Below the pieces are notes generated by a model. The model was not told the origin of the DNA, ran no database searches, and saw only the letters and a program-made list of their open reading frames with translations. A program made the translations under genes and the position numbers. A stretch of DNA of 64,000 nucleotides from Acetivibrio cellulolyticus CD2 (GTDB taxonomy: Bacteria; Bacillota; Clostridia; Acetivibrionales; Acetivibrionaceae): NCBI RefSeq assembly GCF_000179595.2, contig NZ_JH556658.1, forward strand, positions 659,176 to 723,175, in the 5' to 3' direction. Below are positions 43,145-52,700 of the stretch, one piece after another (position 1 is the first letter of the stretch; each line of letters opens with the position of its first letter).

Positions 43145-44017
43145 CTATTTTTTACTACGTTTAATGATTATTATAGAACCTACATAGAAGATGATACCAA
43201 AGCTTACAAGTATAGTTAATATTTCAAATGGAGTTAATAGATGCCCTCCTATAACTAATTCTATGCCATATTGTGTTTTAAAATCAGATAATTGCTTGGC
43301 TGGTACATCCTTTAGAATAGTATGAATCGAATTATCCATCAAAATTTGTCGTAAAAGTGCAGCAACTTGTGCAAGGGGGAACAACTTAATAACGTTTGAA
43401 ACACTGTCAGATAGCATGCCAAGTGGCACATATAAGCCTGCAAAGAAACCAATCAAAGTGTTTAAAATGACGTTTAAAATTGTAAGAGATGATTTTGATT
43501 TTAAAAATGTTATAATGAAAAAACAAAAACCTGAAAATGAAAATATGGTTAATGCAAGGATTGCTGTGACTTTTGCGAAAGCGTTAAGTGATAAAAATTG
43601 CCCGCCTTTGGCAACAATAAATAAATCACCTAGCAGTAATGTCAACAACGTCATAAGAAGACCTAAAATGAAAGCTGAGAGAATATAGCCTAGTACAAAA
43701 TGAACCCGCTTTGCTGATGTGACAAAAAAATCATCTTGTGTGCAGTCAACGACATCATCTACCTTGAAACTTAAAATCATAAGTGGCACACTAATTGCAG
43801 GAATACATACCAGTCCACCTAAAATCCAATTTATAATGATTTGATCCATGTCTGCAAACTGTCCCATCATTGCTTGTGAATTTTTTATCTGCATGTCGGC
43901 CATGAAAAAAATATATAAGCCAACGACAATAAAAACACTTAAAAACGAAAATATTATTGTTCCTGGTTCTCTTAGATAACGTTTAATATTTCTTAATGCA
44001 AAACTCAATGTTTCCAT
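43145..44017 (-). CDS. ABC-2-type transporter permease
   Basis: The start is ATG 44017, 9 nt after GGAGG and 1 nt after the ATPase stop; a longer frame into the ATPase gene is not credible. The 290-residue product begins METLSFALRNIKRYLREPGT, a cytoplasmic leader typical of ABC-2 permeases, and contains about six membrane helices (around IIFSFLSVFIVVGLYIFFM, IINWILGGLVCIPAISVPLM, GYILSAFILGLLMTLLTLL, ILALTIFSFSGFCFFIITFL, LNVILNTLIGFFAGLYVPLG and the C-terminal ILTILVSFGIIFYVGSIIII). With the ATPase it would form an exporter, for example for a drug, antibiotic or lipid. The substrate is unknown. Confidence 0.87.
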   Translation of the reverse strand: METLSFALRNIKRYLREPGTIIFSFLSVFIVVGLYIFFMADMQIKNSQAMMGQFADMDQIIINWILGGLVCIPAISVPLMILSFKVDDVVDCTQDDFFVTSAKRVHFVLGYILSAFILGLLMTLLTLLLGDLFIVAKGGQFLSLNAFAKVTAILALTIFSFSGFCFFIITFLKSKSSLTILNVILNTLIGFFAGLYVPLGMLSDSVSNVIKLFPLAQVAALLRQILMDNSIHTILKDVPAKQLSDFKTQYGIELVIGGHLLTPFEILTILVSFGIIFYVGSIIIIKRSKK

Positions 44018-44018
44018 T

Positions 44019-44924
44019 TTACGCTTCCTCCTTAATGATATTGATAAATACATCATCCATATTACCCCTAATGACTTCGAAACTGTCCAAATTATCTTTG
44101 ACCATCTGAATGACGTCAAGGGATTCGAAAGCATGTTGTATTGGTATTATTATCCTATCTCTATCTAAAACATAGGTTTGAGTCAATGTTTCAAGTTGCT
44201 TAACCATTTTTGCTTGATCCTTAGGGATTATAATTAGACGGTCATGGCTATATTTTAGTCTTAATGATTCAGGCGTCCCTTCTGCCTTAATCATACCCTT
44301 GTCTATTACCACAATATAATCCGCTTGGGCTGCTTCCTCCATATAGTGAGTAGTTAAAAAGATAGTCAGTTTGTTTTCATGCCGTAGTTTATTCATCATT
44401 TCCCAAACTTTTTGCCTTGTATAAGGATCAAGCCCTGTAGTGGGTTCATCTAATATGAGTATTTTAGGTGAGTGTATTAATGCTCTACAAATATCTGCTT
44501 TTCTTTTTTGCCCGCCACTTAGGGAGCCGTAGCGCTTATCTATTATTTCGCCTGCATCAAGATCTGAAGAAAGCTCGATGATCCTTTTTTTTAATTGTTC
44601 TTTACTTAACCCATACATTCTCCCGCGAGAGATTAAATTCTCACGTACTGTTAGGAAGTGATCCAGCATATTATTTTGAAATACAATACCAATGCTATCT
44701 CGTATACCATGATCATCTTTATCGAGTTCATGATTATTTACAATGACTTGGCCAGATGACTTTCTAAGAAGAGTTGAAATAATATTAATGGTGGTTGATT
44801 TACCAGCACCGTTTTCACCTAAAAAAGCGAAAAAGATTCCTTCCTTAACGGAAAAGTTAATTCCTTTAACCGCTTCAAGTGTATGATAATTCTTTTTTAA
44901 ATTCTTCACTTCAATAATAGCCAT
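44019..44924 (-). CDS. ABC transporter ATP-binding protein (drug/antibiotic exporter type)
   Basis: A 301-residue nucleotide-binding subunit with Walker A LGENGAGKSTT (~35-45), signature LSGGQKRK (~138), Walker B ILILDEPTTGLDP (~155-167) and the switch His in FLTTHYMEE. A C-terminal extension of about 80 residues (YSHDRLIIIPKDQ onward) is typical of DrrA/CcmA-type exporters. It is the first gene of the minus-strand operon ATPase-permease-LytTR-DUF3021. The start ATG 44924 follows AAAGGAG. Its divergent neighbour is the truncated DUF134 gene. Confidence 0.9.
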   Translation of the reverse strand: MAIIEVKNLKKNYHTLEAVKGINFSVKEGIFFAFLGENGAGKSTTINIISTLLRKSSGQVIVNNHELDKDDHGIRDSIGIVFQNNMLDHFLTVRENLISRGRMYGLSKEQLKKRIIELSSDLDAGEIIDKRYGSLSGGQKRKADICRALIHSPKILILDEPTTGLDPYTRQKVWEMMNKLRHENKLTIFLTTHYMEEAAQADYIVVIDKGMIKAEGTPESLRLKYSHDRLIIIPKDQAKMVKQLETLTQTYVLDRDRIIIPIQHAFESLDVIQMVKDNLDSFEVIRGNMDDVFINIIKEEA

Positions 44925-44996
44925 ATTTGAAACTCCTTTCTTATTTGTTTTTATGATAGATTATGCTGAGTTTTTGCTCTACTATTTTAGGGTAAG

Positions 44997-45221
44997 ATGT
45001 ATCAAAATCGTGGTAAGATACGATTGGAGTCTAGCGAATTTATGCAGGAAGAAGCAGCTGAACAAATGAATATAGCACGTGCAACTGTGCAACGCATTTA
45101 TAATGAAGCAAGAAAAAAACTTGCAGAATCATTGGTCAATGGAAAAGTTTTAAGAATTGAGGGCGGTGACTATGTACTGTTTAGTGGCCTTGAAAGCTCA
45201 TGCGGTTGTGGATGCGCCTAA
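44997..45221 (+). pseudogene. DUF134/UPF0251 DNA-binding protein, N-terminally truncated
   Basis: The 74-residue frame carries the helix-turn-helix of the DUF134 (UPF0251) family: [20 protein letters not shown], then [20 protein letters not shown], and ends in a Cys-rich SCGCGCA tail. Full-length members are longer and begin with a MARPRKCR-type stretch and a conserved segment before the helix-turn-helix, both missing here. The residues before [11 protein letters not shown] do not look like the family. An AGGGTAAG close to ATG 44997 might still permit translation. I read it as a truncated gene whose 5' part was lost where it now meets the divergent ABC operon. Confidence 0.6.
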
Positions 45222-45331
45222 TCTGCATTTGATTATTTCTTATCAAAATTCCTGACGAAAAATGTAGATATTTCGTATTATATGAAAATAAGGAAGATAA
45301 ACTAATATTGAGAAAAACAGGAGGTGCTGCC

Positions 45332-45364
45332 ATGTTCGCTAAATTGCTACATAAATATTTATAA
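45332..45364 (+). CDS. Possible ten-residue leader peptide or relic start
   Basis: ATG 45332 follows a near-perfect ribosome site (AGGAGG at 45319-45324, 7 nt spacing) and encodes MFAKLLHKYL before TAA. Such a strong site on so short a frame suggests either a leader peptide or the start of a decayed gene. It lies upstream of the best promoter candidate for the operon, so attenuation of that promoter would not involve it. Confidence 0.25.
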   Translation: MFAKLLHKYL

Positions 45365-45442
45365 ACCTACATTTCAAGCGTTTTTTAAACGGAGATTAAC
45401 CTACATTTAACCAAATGTTAAGTAAAATAAATGAAAAAACTG

Positions 45443-45471
45443 TTGAAATGTCGAAATCTTATGTATAAAAT
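45443..45471 (+). promoter_or_regulatory. Candidate promoter of the polyketide/lipid operon
   Basis: TTGAAA (45443-45448), 17 bp, TAAAAT (45466-45471), about 160 bp before the first gene. The -10 matches five of six consensus bases. The long untranslated leader could hold further control. A direct repeat of ACCTACATTT lies 40-80 bp upstream. Confidence 0.45.
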
Positions 45472-45630
45472 AAATACTGGAAATAATGCTAACTAGATCC
45501 AATAATCCGTTAAATCGTTGAAGTGCTTATGTTTATAATAAAGTGAAAGGAATTTTCAAGTGATTTATCAGCGACCTAATAGATAGAGTGTAGTTTAGTA
45601 TTTGTTTTACTATTTTTTTTTGGGGTGAAT

Positions 45631-46680
45631 ATGAAAAATATGAGTTACTTTTTTCCTGAATATAAAAGGAAAAATATTAATCGTTACTGTGAAATTAAAG
45701 CTTCAGCGTCTTATACGCCAGAAAAATCAATCAATAATGATGATATTATCAGTAAGTACAAACTTCCTTTTAAAGCTTCCATTATTGCTAAATCTATAGG
45801 AGTTGAATCAAGACATGTGGCAGAGGAGAATGAGTCGGACAGCGATATATTAATGGTAGCTGCTGACAAGTGTCTTAAGAGTTATGGGTTAAAGGTTGAT
45901 AATTTATCAAGGCTTATTGTTAATAAGTTTTATGGGGATAATATTCTGCCTATGACTGCAAGTATATTGCAGCGAAAGCTTGGAAGTAATACAGCAGTTC
46001 ATGCTTTTGATATTGATGGAGGAGTATCATCTTTTTTGCATGCCTTTGATGCAGCATCAAGATTTATTAGTACTGGGGACAACAATATCCTTATAGCATC
46101 AGGAGGAGTTTGCAATAAGCTTATTAGCAAAACCGATCCAAGAGTTGCGTTTTTGTTTGGAGATGCAGCAGCATCGATATTGCTTGGATACTCAGATGAG
46201 CAACATATTTTAGCAAGCTATTTTTATTCAAATTATGAATACTATGAACTTGCAACAGCTATAACTCCATTAACACTTATCGATATGCGTGAAACGTTAG
46301 ATATCAAAGGGCAGATAGATTTGATTCACGATACATACAGGATGGAAAATTGGAAAGAGGCAGAAGCTTTTTACAGGGAAGCTATAATTACCGTGTCAAA
46401 AAATCTATTTTTAGAAAGTGGTCTGGGAATTGGGGACATTGATTTAGTGCTCATAACTGAAAATAATCGCAAGATATGGGAGCTAACGTTGGAAGTATTG
46501 GGAATAGGAGAGGAAAAAAGCCTCACACTTTTGAATGATCATGGAAATACCATGTCCGCAATGCTGCCTTTACTTTTAGATCATGGATTTAGCACGGGTA
46601 AAATTCAAAAAGGTATGAATATTATGCTGATATCGCATGGAGAAGGATTAAGCGGTGGAGGTTTAATATATAAAGTTTAA
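45631..46680 (+). CDS. KASIII-like protein lacking the active-site cysteine
   Basis: I chose ATG 45631 (5 nt after GGGG) over GTG 45625. The 349-residue protein has the two-domain thiolase fold of beta-ketoacyl-ACP synthase III: LNVN-type N-terminus, VHAFDIDGGVSSFLHAFDAA, ILIASGG, FLFGDAAASILLGY, DHGNTMSAML and a GLSGGGLIYKV end. It aligns over its length with the protein at 46994-48034. At the active-site position that partner has Cys131 in SACSGF, but here the residue is Val132 in GGVSSF. The His of the usual HQAN motif is also absent (TENNRKIWE), while the Asn (HGNT) remains. It cannot form an acyl-thioester in the normal way. A regulatory or scaffold half of a heterodimer is likely, as with chain-length-factor-type subunits. 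It is the first gene of the operon. Confidence 0.85.
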   Translation: MKNMSYFFPEYKRKNINRYCEIKASASYTPEKSINNDDIISKYKLPFKASIIAKSIGVESRHVAEENESDSDILMVAADKCLKSYGLKVDNLSRLIVNKFYGDNILPMTASILQRKLGSNTAVHAFDIDGGVSSFLHAFDAASRFISTGDNNILIASGGVCNKLISKTDPRVAFLFGDAAASILLGYSDEQHILASYFYSNYEYYELATAITPLTLIDMRETLDIKGQIDLIHDTYRMENWKEAEAFYREAIITVSKNLFLESGLGIGDIDLVLITENNRKIWELTLEVLGIGEEKSLTLLNDHGNTMSAMLPLLLDHGFSTGKIQKGMNIMLISHGEGLSGGGLIYKV

Positions 46681-46714
46681 ATTTAAAAAAAATTTATGGA
46701 GGTTGAAAATCGAA

Positions 46715-46963
46715 ATGAAAGAAAATGAAGTTTATGAAAAGGTAAAAGAAATAGTAGTAGATTACTTAAATGTGAATGAAAGCGAAGTGAATCCTGAAAC
46801 CAATCTTGTCGAAGAGCTGTGTGCAGATTCTATTGCTCTTGTAGAGCTGGGATTCAGATTTTCGGAGACTTTCTCCATTCCTATGGTCGAAGGGGATTCA
46901 GATCTCTTTATTATGAAGAATCTTACAGATTTTATTACAGAAAAAATGAAGAACAACATATAG
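46715..46963 (+). CDS. Discrete acyl carrier protein
   Basis: ATG 46715 is 12 nt after GGAGG; an in-frame TTG at 46703 touches the ribosome site. The 82-residue, acidic, all-helical protein has the carrier motif ELCADSIALVELG, with Ser39 as the expected phosphopantetheine attachment site, followed by FRFSETFSIPM and a final helix. It sits between two KASIII-like genes, which suggests it carries the starter acyl group loaded by the downstream ligase. It is the only carrier in the operon with the normal Ser, since the three carriers in the megasynthase have Thr. Confidence 0.9.
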   Translation: MKENEVYEKVKEIVVDYLNVNESEVNPETNLVEELCADSIALVELGFRFSETFSIPMVEGDSDLFIMKNLTDFITEKMKNNI

Positions 46964-46993
46964 GCAGTTGTGGCGATTTTGATCGGAGGAAGA

Positions 46994-48034
46994 ATGTATA
47001 CAGAATTTAAATTTCCTGAAATAAGACCACTTAATATTGACAGATACGCGAGGATCGTATCTACCGGAATCGGCCTTCCGAAGAATGTGGTTACAAATCA
47101 GGATATAATTGATGAATATAAAATAGTTGCAACAGACAGAGCAGTTCAATATTCTTTAGGAATAAAGGAGAGAAGATGGACCCAGTTTGACGAAAAGGTA
47201 GAGGACCTTATGGCAGAGGCAGTTAGTCAATGTCTTGAGAGAGCAGGTATTGATATTGATAAGGTTAATAGGGTTATTTATACAAAGCTGTTTGGAGATT
47301 ATCAAATTCCTGCGTCTTCTATAGGATTACTAAAAAAGCTTAATGCCAAAAAGGGAATACCTGCTTTTGATATATGTTCGGCATGCAGCGGGTTTATGCA
47401 TGCAATGGACCTGGCAATACGTTATGTAGCAACTGGTGATGATTATGTGCTTATACTGGGAGGAAGCGTTTCTGCAAAATGTACAAGGTATTGGGGAAAG
47501 CCTGACCCAAAAACTGTGTTTTTGTTTGGAGATGCGATAGTAGCTACACTCATAGGGTATTCAGAAATCAAGAGCTTTATGGCATCGTACCTGCTTACCA
47601 ATCACTTTTTGTATGACAATGCTAAAATAACATTTGGAAGCAGTTTTAATCAAGCTGATTTGGAAAAATTGGACCATAACATTTTCTTCATGAAAATAGC
47701 TGATGGAAACTTAGTTTTTAATAGTTCTGCGCAGTATGCTAAAGTTATCGCGGACAAGCTGCTCGGTGAGACTGGTCTTACGTTGGATGATATGGATTTT
47801 TTTGTGACTTCAGACCAATCCACAAAGATATGGGAAGCTCAGCTTAAAGAGTTGGGAATTCCTAAAGAGAAGAGCGTTAGTTTGTTTTATAAGCATGGAA
47901 ATACTGTTGCTGCTATGAGCCCTTTAAATCTGAATGAACTGATAGTTTCAGGACGATTAAAAAGGGGAGACCTTGTAATGATGCAAGCTCATGGTGCAGG
48001 AGCCAGCAGTGGCGGTATGATATTTAGATATTAA
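46994..48034 (+). CDS. KASIII-like acyltransferase/condensing enzyme with active-site Cys
   Basis: ATG 46994 follows GGAGG closely; an upstream in-frame GTG 46970 has no ribosome site. The 346-residue protein shows AFDICSACSGFMHAMD with Cys131 as nucleophile, a YVLILGGS strand, FLFGDAIVATLIGY, KHGNTVAAM (oxyanion Asn) and GASSGGMIFRY at the end. The second catalytic residue of KASIII, His in HQAN, is replaced (TSDQSTKIWE). With Cys and Asn but no His, decarboxylating condensation may be impaired, and acyl transfer from the discrete ACP is an alternative, as known for KASIII-like acyltransferases in polyketide pathways. It probably pairs with the Cys-less paralogue at 45631. Confidence 0.87.
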   Translation: MYTEFKFPEIRPLNIDRYARIVSTGIGLPKNVVTNQDIIDEYKIVATDRAVQYSLGIKERRWTQFDEKVEDLMAEAVSQCLERAGIDIDKVNRVIYTKLFGDYQIPASSIGLLKKLNAKKGIPAFDICSACSGFMHAMDLAIRYVATGDDYVLILGGSVSAKCTRYWGKPDPKTVFLFGDAIVATLIGYSEIKSFMASYLLTNHFLYDNAKITFGSSFNQADLEKLDHNIFFMKIADGNLVFNSSAQYAKVIADKLLGETGLTLDDMDFFVTSDQSTKIWEAQLKELGIPKEKSVSLFYKHGNTVAAMSPLNLNELIVSGRLKRGDLVMMQAHGAGASSGGMIFRY

Positions 48035-48098
48035 TTGCACAAAAATTGTTTTAATTCAATTTAATTTAAATTATTTTTTTTTGGAGGGATAAAATATT

Positions 48099-49580
48099 AT
48101 GAACTATTGTGAGTTATTACTTGATACAAAGGAACAGGATTTGGATCTTGAAGCACTTATTGATGCGGAAAATGGAAAAAGACTTACCTACAGAGAATTA
48201 ATTGAGGAAGTTAAAAAAACTGCAGGTCTATTAGAATCAAAGGGATATAAAAGTGGAAATGTAATTGCAACTCATTTGTATAACAGCATTGAAGCGGCGG
48301 TTATTTTGCTGGCCATTCAATACATTGGTGGTGTTATATGTCTTGTAGATCCGCTTTTTAAAGCGAATGAGGTAATATATTATCTGGAAGACTCTGGTGC
48401 CAAGTGCCTGATTACACATTTAAAAAGTGTTGATATAAATCTGACTGAAAATGTAAAAACTGATATAATTAATATTAATGATTTCAATGATGAAATAAAG
48501 GAATATGTATACGAAAATAAGGAATTTTACTGTTATAAGGAAGATGAACTTGCACTGCTTCTTTACACGTCAGGATCAACATCTAAGCCTAAGGGTGTTA
48601 TGCTTACAGCTGGATGTTTCTTTGTGTTTTTAGAAAAAAGTAATTGTTCAATGTATCGCTATACCAAAGAGGATAGAATACTATGTTTTGTGCCGTTCTC
48701 TCATGGGTTTGGCTCTGTTTCTATTCTTATTCCTTCCCTGAATGGAAAATCAGCAATTGTGTTTTTAAGATCATTTCAGCCTATTAAAATTGCAAAAGCG
48801 ATAGAAGATGAAAATATTACACATATTTTTGGGGTTCCAACCCATTACCAGCAACTTCTACGATATGAAGCCATACATGGTTCACTCAGAAAGTTGAAAG
48901 CTGCCTTTGTAGCAGCAGCACCACTAAACTTCGAGACAGCTTCGGCCTGGTATAAAACAACAGGAATATACCTCGATGAAGGGTATGGTATGTCAGAGAC
49001 AACTACTCTTATTTCCACTAGAATGAATATGTTGCCTGAGCCAGCTGGAAATGTTGGTTTTCCACCTAAGGGTGTTTTAGAAATAAACGCAGTTGATGAA
49101 GAAGGTAATGTTTGTGAGGATGGAGTTATTGGGGAACTTAGGATTAGAGGAAAAGGATTAATGCTGGGATATCTAAATAGACCTAAGGAAACTCAAGAAC
49201 GATTAAGAGATGGATGGATGTATTCCGGAGATCATGGATATAGAAGAAGTGACGGTTCTTTTGTAATTTGCGGCAGAAAGAATGACGTTATAAATGTTGC
49301 CGGATTAAAGATTTCGCCGCTTGAAGTAGAAGCTGCGATAAACTCTCATGAAGATGTAGTTGATTCAGCTGCAGTTGGTATTGAGGACAATGTTTATGGT
49401 GAAATAGTAAAAGCGTTCGTGGTTTTGAAGGATAATGCAAAAACATCAGAAAGAGACTTGATAAAGTATGTATCAACAAAAATAGCAAACTTCAAAGTAC
49501 CAAAATATATAGCATTTCTTGACGAATTTCCAAGAAACAATCTTGGTAAGATTGATAAAAATGCGCTAAAGAATTTCTAA
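48099..49580 (+). CDS. AMP-forming acyl-CoA/acyl-ACP ligase
   Basis: A 493-residue adenylate-forming enzyme; ATG 48099 lies about 9 nt after GGAGG. Motifs run in order: P-loop YTSGSTSKPKG (~153), GVPTHYQQLL, DEGYGMSETT (~290), YSGDHGYRR (~375), ICGRKNDVINVAGLKISPLE (hinge) and the C-terminal catalytic Lys in NNLGKIDKNAL. It is complete. It would activate a carboxylic acid with ATP and transfer it to CoA or the phosphopantetheine arm of a carrier. Its place between the ACP/KASIII genes and the megasynthase points to starter-unit loading. The acid cannot be read from sequence. Confidence 0.9.
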   Translation: MNYCELLLDTKEQDLDLEALIDAENGKRLTYRELIEEVKKTAGLLESKGYKSGNVIATHLYNSIEAAVILLAIQYIGGVICLVDPLFKANEVIYYLEDSGAKCLITHLKSVDINLTENVKTDIININDFNDEIKEYVYENKEFYCYKEDELALLLYTSGSTSKPKGVMLTAGCFFVFLEKSNCSMYRYTKEDRILCFVPFSHGFGSVSILIPSLNGKSAIVFLRSFQPIKIAKAIEDENITHIFGVPTHYQQLLRYEAIHGSLRKLKAAFVAAAPLNFETASAWYKTTGIYLDEGYGMSETTTLISTRMNMLPEPAGNVGFPPKGVLEINAVDEEGNVCEDGVIGELRIRGKGLMLGYLNRPKETQERLRDGWMYSGDHGYRRSDGSFVICGRKNDVINVAGLKISPLEVEAAINSHEDVVDSAAVGIEDNVYGEIVKAFVVLKDNAKTSERDLIKYVSTKIANFKVPKYIAFLDEFPRNNLGKIDKNALKNF

Positions 49581-49705
49581 ATATGGGTTGAAATTTAAAT
49601 GATTTTTTAAGGGTAGTTAGGCTTTAAAGAGATAAAAGAGCCTAAAGAATGGTTTGAAAACTAATATTACTTAATTTTAATTGAATGGTTTGGAGGGCTA
49701 TTTTA

Positions 49706-52700
49706 ATGAATAAATATTACTATCCTGCGGAACGAATCGCAGTGGTGGCAATGGGCTGTCTTATGCCTGATGCTGTTAATACAAATATATTATGGGAAAA
49801 TATTATAAATAAAAAAGTTTCAATAAGAGAAGTACCAGATAATGTCTTTAATAAATCAGTATTCTATGAACCGGATGTTTTCGGAAAAACAAGCAAAAAT
49901 GACAAGACTTATACAAAATATGCTGCTATACCTGATGATTTTGATTTTATGGGACTAAGCAGGAAATATAAAATTCCTCCTGCGGTTGCGTCTTATTTGG
50001 ATAATAACCAAAAGGCTACAATATTCTGTGTTGATCAGGTTGTAAATCAGTTGAAAAGCACTTTGCCTAAGGAAAAAACAGCTGTTATATTGTGTGCTGG
50101 TGCACCAGGACAAAAATTTGAAAATGTTGTTAGAAGAACTTTTTACAGAAATGTGGAAAGTCATATTCTCAATCATCCTCTGGTTAATAGCGGTAAACTT
50201 CCGCAGATTAACCAGGTTCTAGAAGAGGTTAAAGAGGAAATTCTAAAATACACTCAGCCCATAACAGAAGATACTACGACGGGTTATTTGCAAAATATAA
50301 CAGCAGGAAGAATTTCAAATATATTTGACTGGTGGGGTCCATCCTATGTAGTTGATGGTGCTTGTGCATCTTCCTTGATAACTATTTCAGATAGTGTTGC
50401 AGGACTCTTAAACTATGAATATGATGCTGTTGTTACAGGTGGATCGGAAGTAACCTCTTCAGAAGTTGGGTTTGCAGCTTTTTGTGGAATAAATGCCCTG
50501 TCTCCGCATGGTTCATATCCTTTTGATTCAAGGGCGTGTGGTTTTGTAATGGGTCTTGGAGGCGGTATAGTTGTACTTAAAAGACTGTCAGATGCATTAA
50601 GGGATGGAGACTACATTTATTCTGTTATATCAGGTTATGGTTTAGGAAGTGACGGCAAAGGTAAATACATCGCTGCTCCTAGTGAAGAAGGCCAGGTAAG
50701 GGTTATACAGGATGCTTGTAAAATGGCAGGCTATTCTGTTGATACCATTGAAATGATTGAAGCTCATGGAACAGGAACCACTGTTGGAGATGTAGTTGAA
50801 GTAGCTTCTTTGAAAAAAGCCTTTTTGGGTCTTGGTGCACAAAAGGAAAATAACTGTGGTCTTGGTTCAATTAAGTCCAATGTTGGTCATTTAAGAAATG
50901 CAGCTGGAATTGCAGGTTTTCTCAAAGCCTCATTGGCATTAGACAACAAGGTGCTTCCGGCAACTGCAAATATAAAGGAAATTAACCCAAAGCTTATGCT
51001 GGAAGGTTCGCCTTTTTATGTTTTGAGCGAGAACAAGAAATGGGCTGAAAATGCTTTGCATCCTAGAAGAGCGAATATTAGTTCCTATGGTTTTGGGGGA
51101 GCCGATTGCCATATTTGTGTGGAAGAATTCAGGCCTGAGTTTTTACAAAAGACATATAGTTTTAATAACAAAAAGGCAAAAAACAATGATATTAAAACTG
51201 AAGCAAAAGAAGAAGCAGTATTCTTTTCAGCTGATTCCATAGAAGCCGCAACCACGGCAATGAAGTCCTTTATTGATAATAACAGTGATGTTTCGTTTGA
51301 AAAAGCTGTATATATGAATAACTTATCAACCAACTCAGATAAGGAATGGCGTATATCAATCTGTGCGGTTTCAATGGAACAATTAAAGGAGAAAGTTCAG
51401 CTTTTAGAACAAAATATAAGAGAAGATAAATTACAAGATTCCCATTTGTTGAGTGTTAAGGGTATTTATATTGGAAATGGTCCTAAAATAGATTCATCAC
51501 AAATTGCATTTATGTTCCCTGGACAGGCATCTCAATATCCAAATATGCTAAAGGAAATGTATGAAACATATCCTCAGGTTAAGTCTTTCTACCTAAAGAC
51601 CGATGCTCTCTGGAAAGCAAGGTATAGCAATTCGCTTATGCCTTTGGTATTTGGTGAAGACGAAGAAGAATTGAAAGATGTGCTTAAAGATACCAAGAAC
51701 ACTCATCCTGCTATGTTTGTTAGTAATATGGCTGTTTACAAGCTATTGTGCGAAGCGGGTGTAAAGGCCGATTATATGATAGGACATAGCTTGGGAGAGA
51801 TTACTTCACTGTATGCCGGTGAAATGATTGATTTAAAGTCAGCTTTGAAGGTCATTGGAGAAAGAGGATTTTCCTTTGACAAGATTGCTGTGAATAACCG
51901 CGGCAAGATGGTAAGTGTCAAAGAGAAGGCAGACAAAGTAGAAGAAATAATTAAAGATAATGGCTTTAAAGTAGGTATCGCAAATATTAATTCTCCAGAG
52001 CAGACTGTTGTTGGCGGAAAAAGTGAAGAAATAGCTGAATTTATAGATTTCTTAGGAAAGAATGGCTATAAATTTACACAGCTTAATGTATCCCATGCTT
52101 TCCATACTGATGTTGTATCAGAAGCAGCTAATGACTTTGGTGAAAGTATAAAAGATGTAAAATTCAATAAACCGGAATATAAAATAATGGCTTGCCATTT
52201 AGCGGATTTTTATAACAATATAAAATCAAGTTCAGATAAAATGTCTGGTATATTAAAGAAGCAAATTCTATCACCTGTTAAATTCGTAGATTCCGTTTTA
52301 AAGCTTTATGAAGCAGGCGTCAGAGTATTTATTGAAGCGGGTCCTTCAAATGTTTTAACCAACCTTGTTAAAACCATTCTTTCTGACAAAGAGGTTAAGA
52401 TAGTTAACATCAATAGCAAAACCAAGTCTTCTGTGGATGGTTTTAAACAGGCGATGGCAGTTCTTTTTGCACATGGTGTTGAGGTTTCACCTATACCTTC
52501 AAACAGTATTCTTGGGCTGCAGGAAGAAGGAATAACTACTGTTGTTTATCATGCAGAGACTAAAGCTCCTGAAGTTGATGCATGGGCAAATATTGAGCAA
52601 AGGGCTGAAAGTTCAAAAATCAATAATATAAATACTGCTAAAGAAAGCATAGTATACAGCGGCGTATCAATAGGCTTGCCTGGAACATTCAAAAAAGCAT

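Larger units (their letters stand above)
45222..45630. other. Leader region of the polyketide/lipid operon
   Basis: This 409-bp gap holds a ten-codon micro-frame with a strong ribosome site (45332-45364), a direct repeat of ACCTACATTT (two copies, near 45366 and 45402) and a promoter-like pair at 45443-45471. No terminator separates it from the operon and no known riboswitch was recognised. Confidence 0.55.

Noticed and set aside
45622-45630. GTG 45625 as start of the first operon gene
   Set aside because: It overlaps the GGGGTG ribosome site itself. ATG 45631 has a usable spacing.
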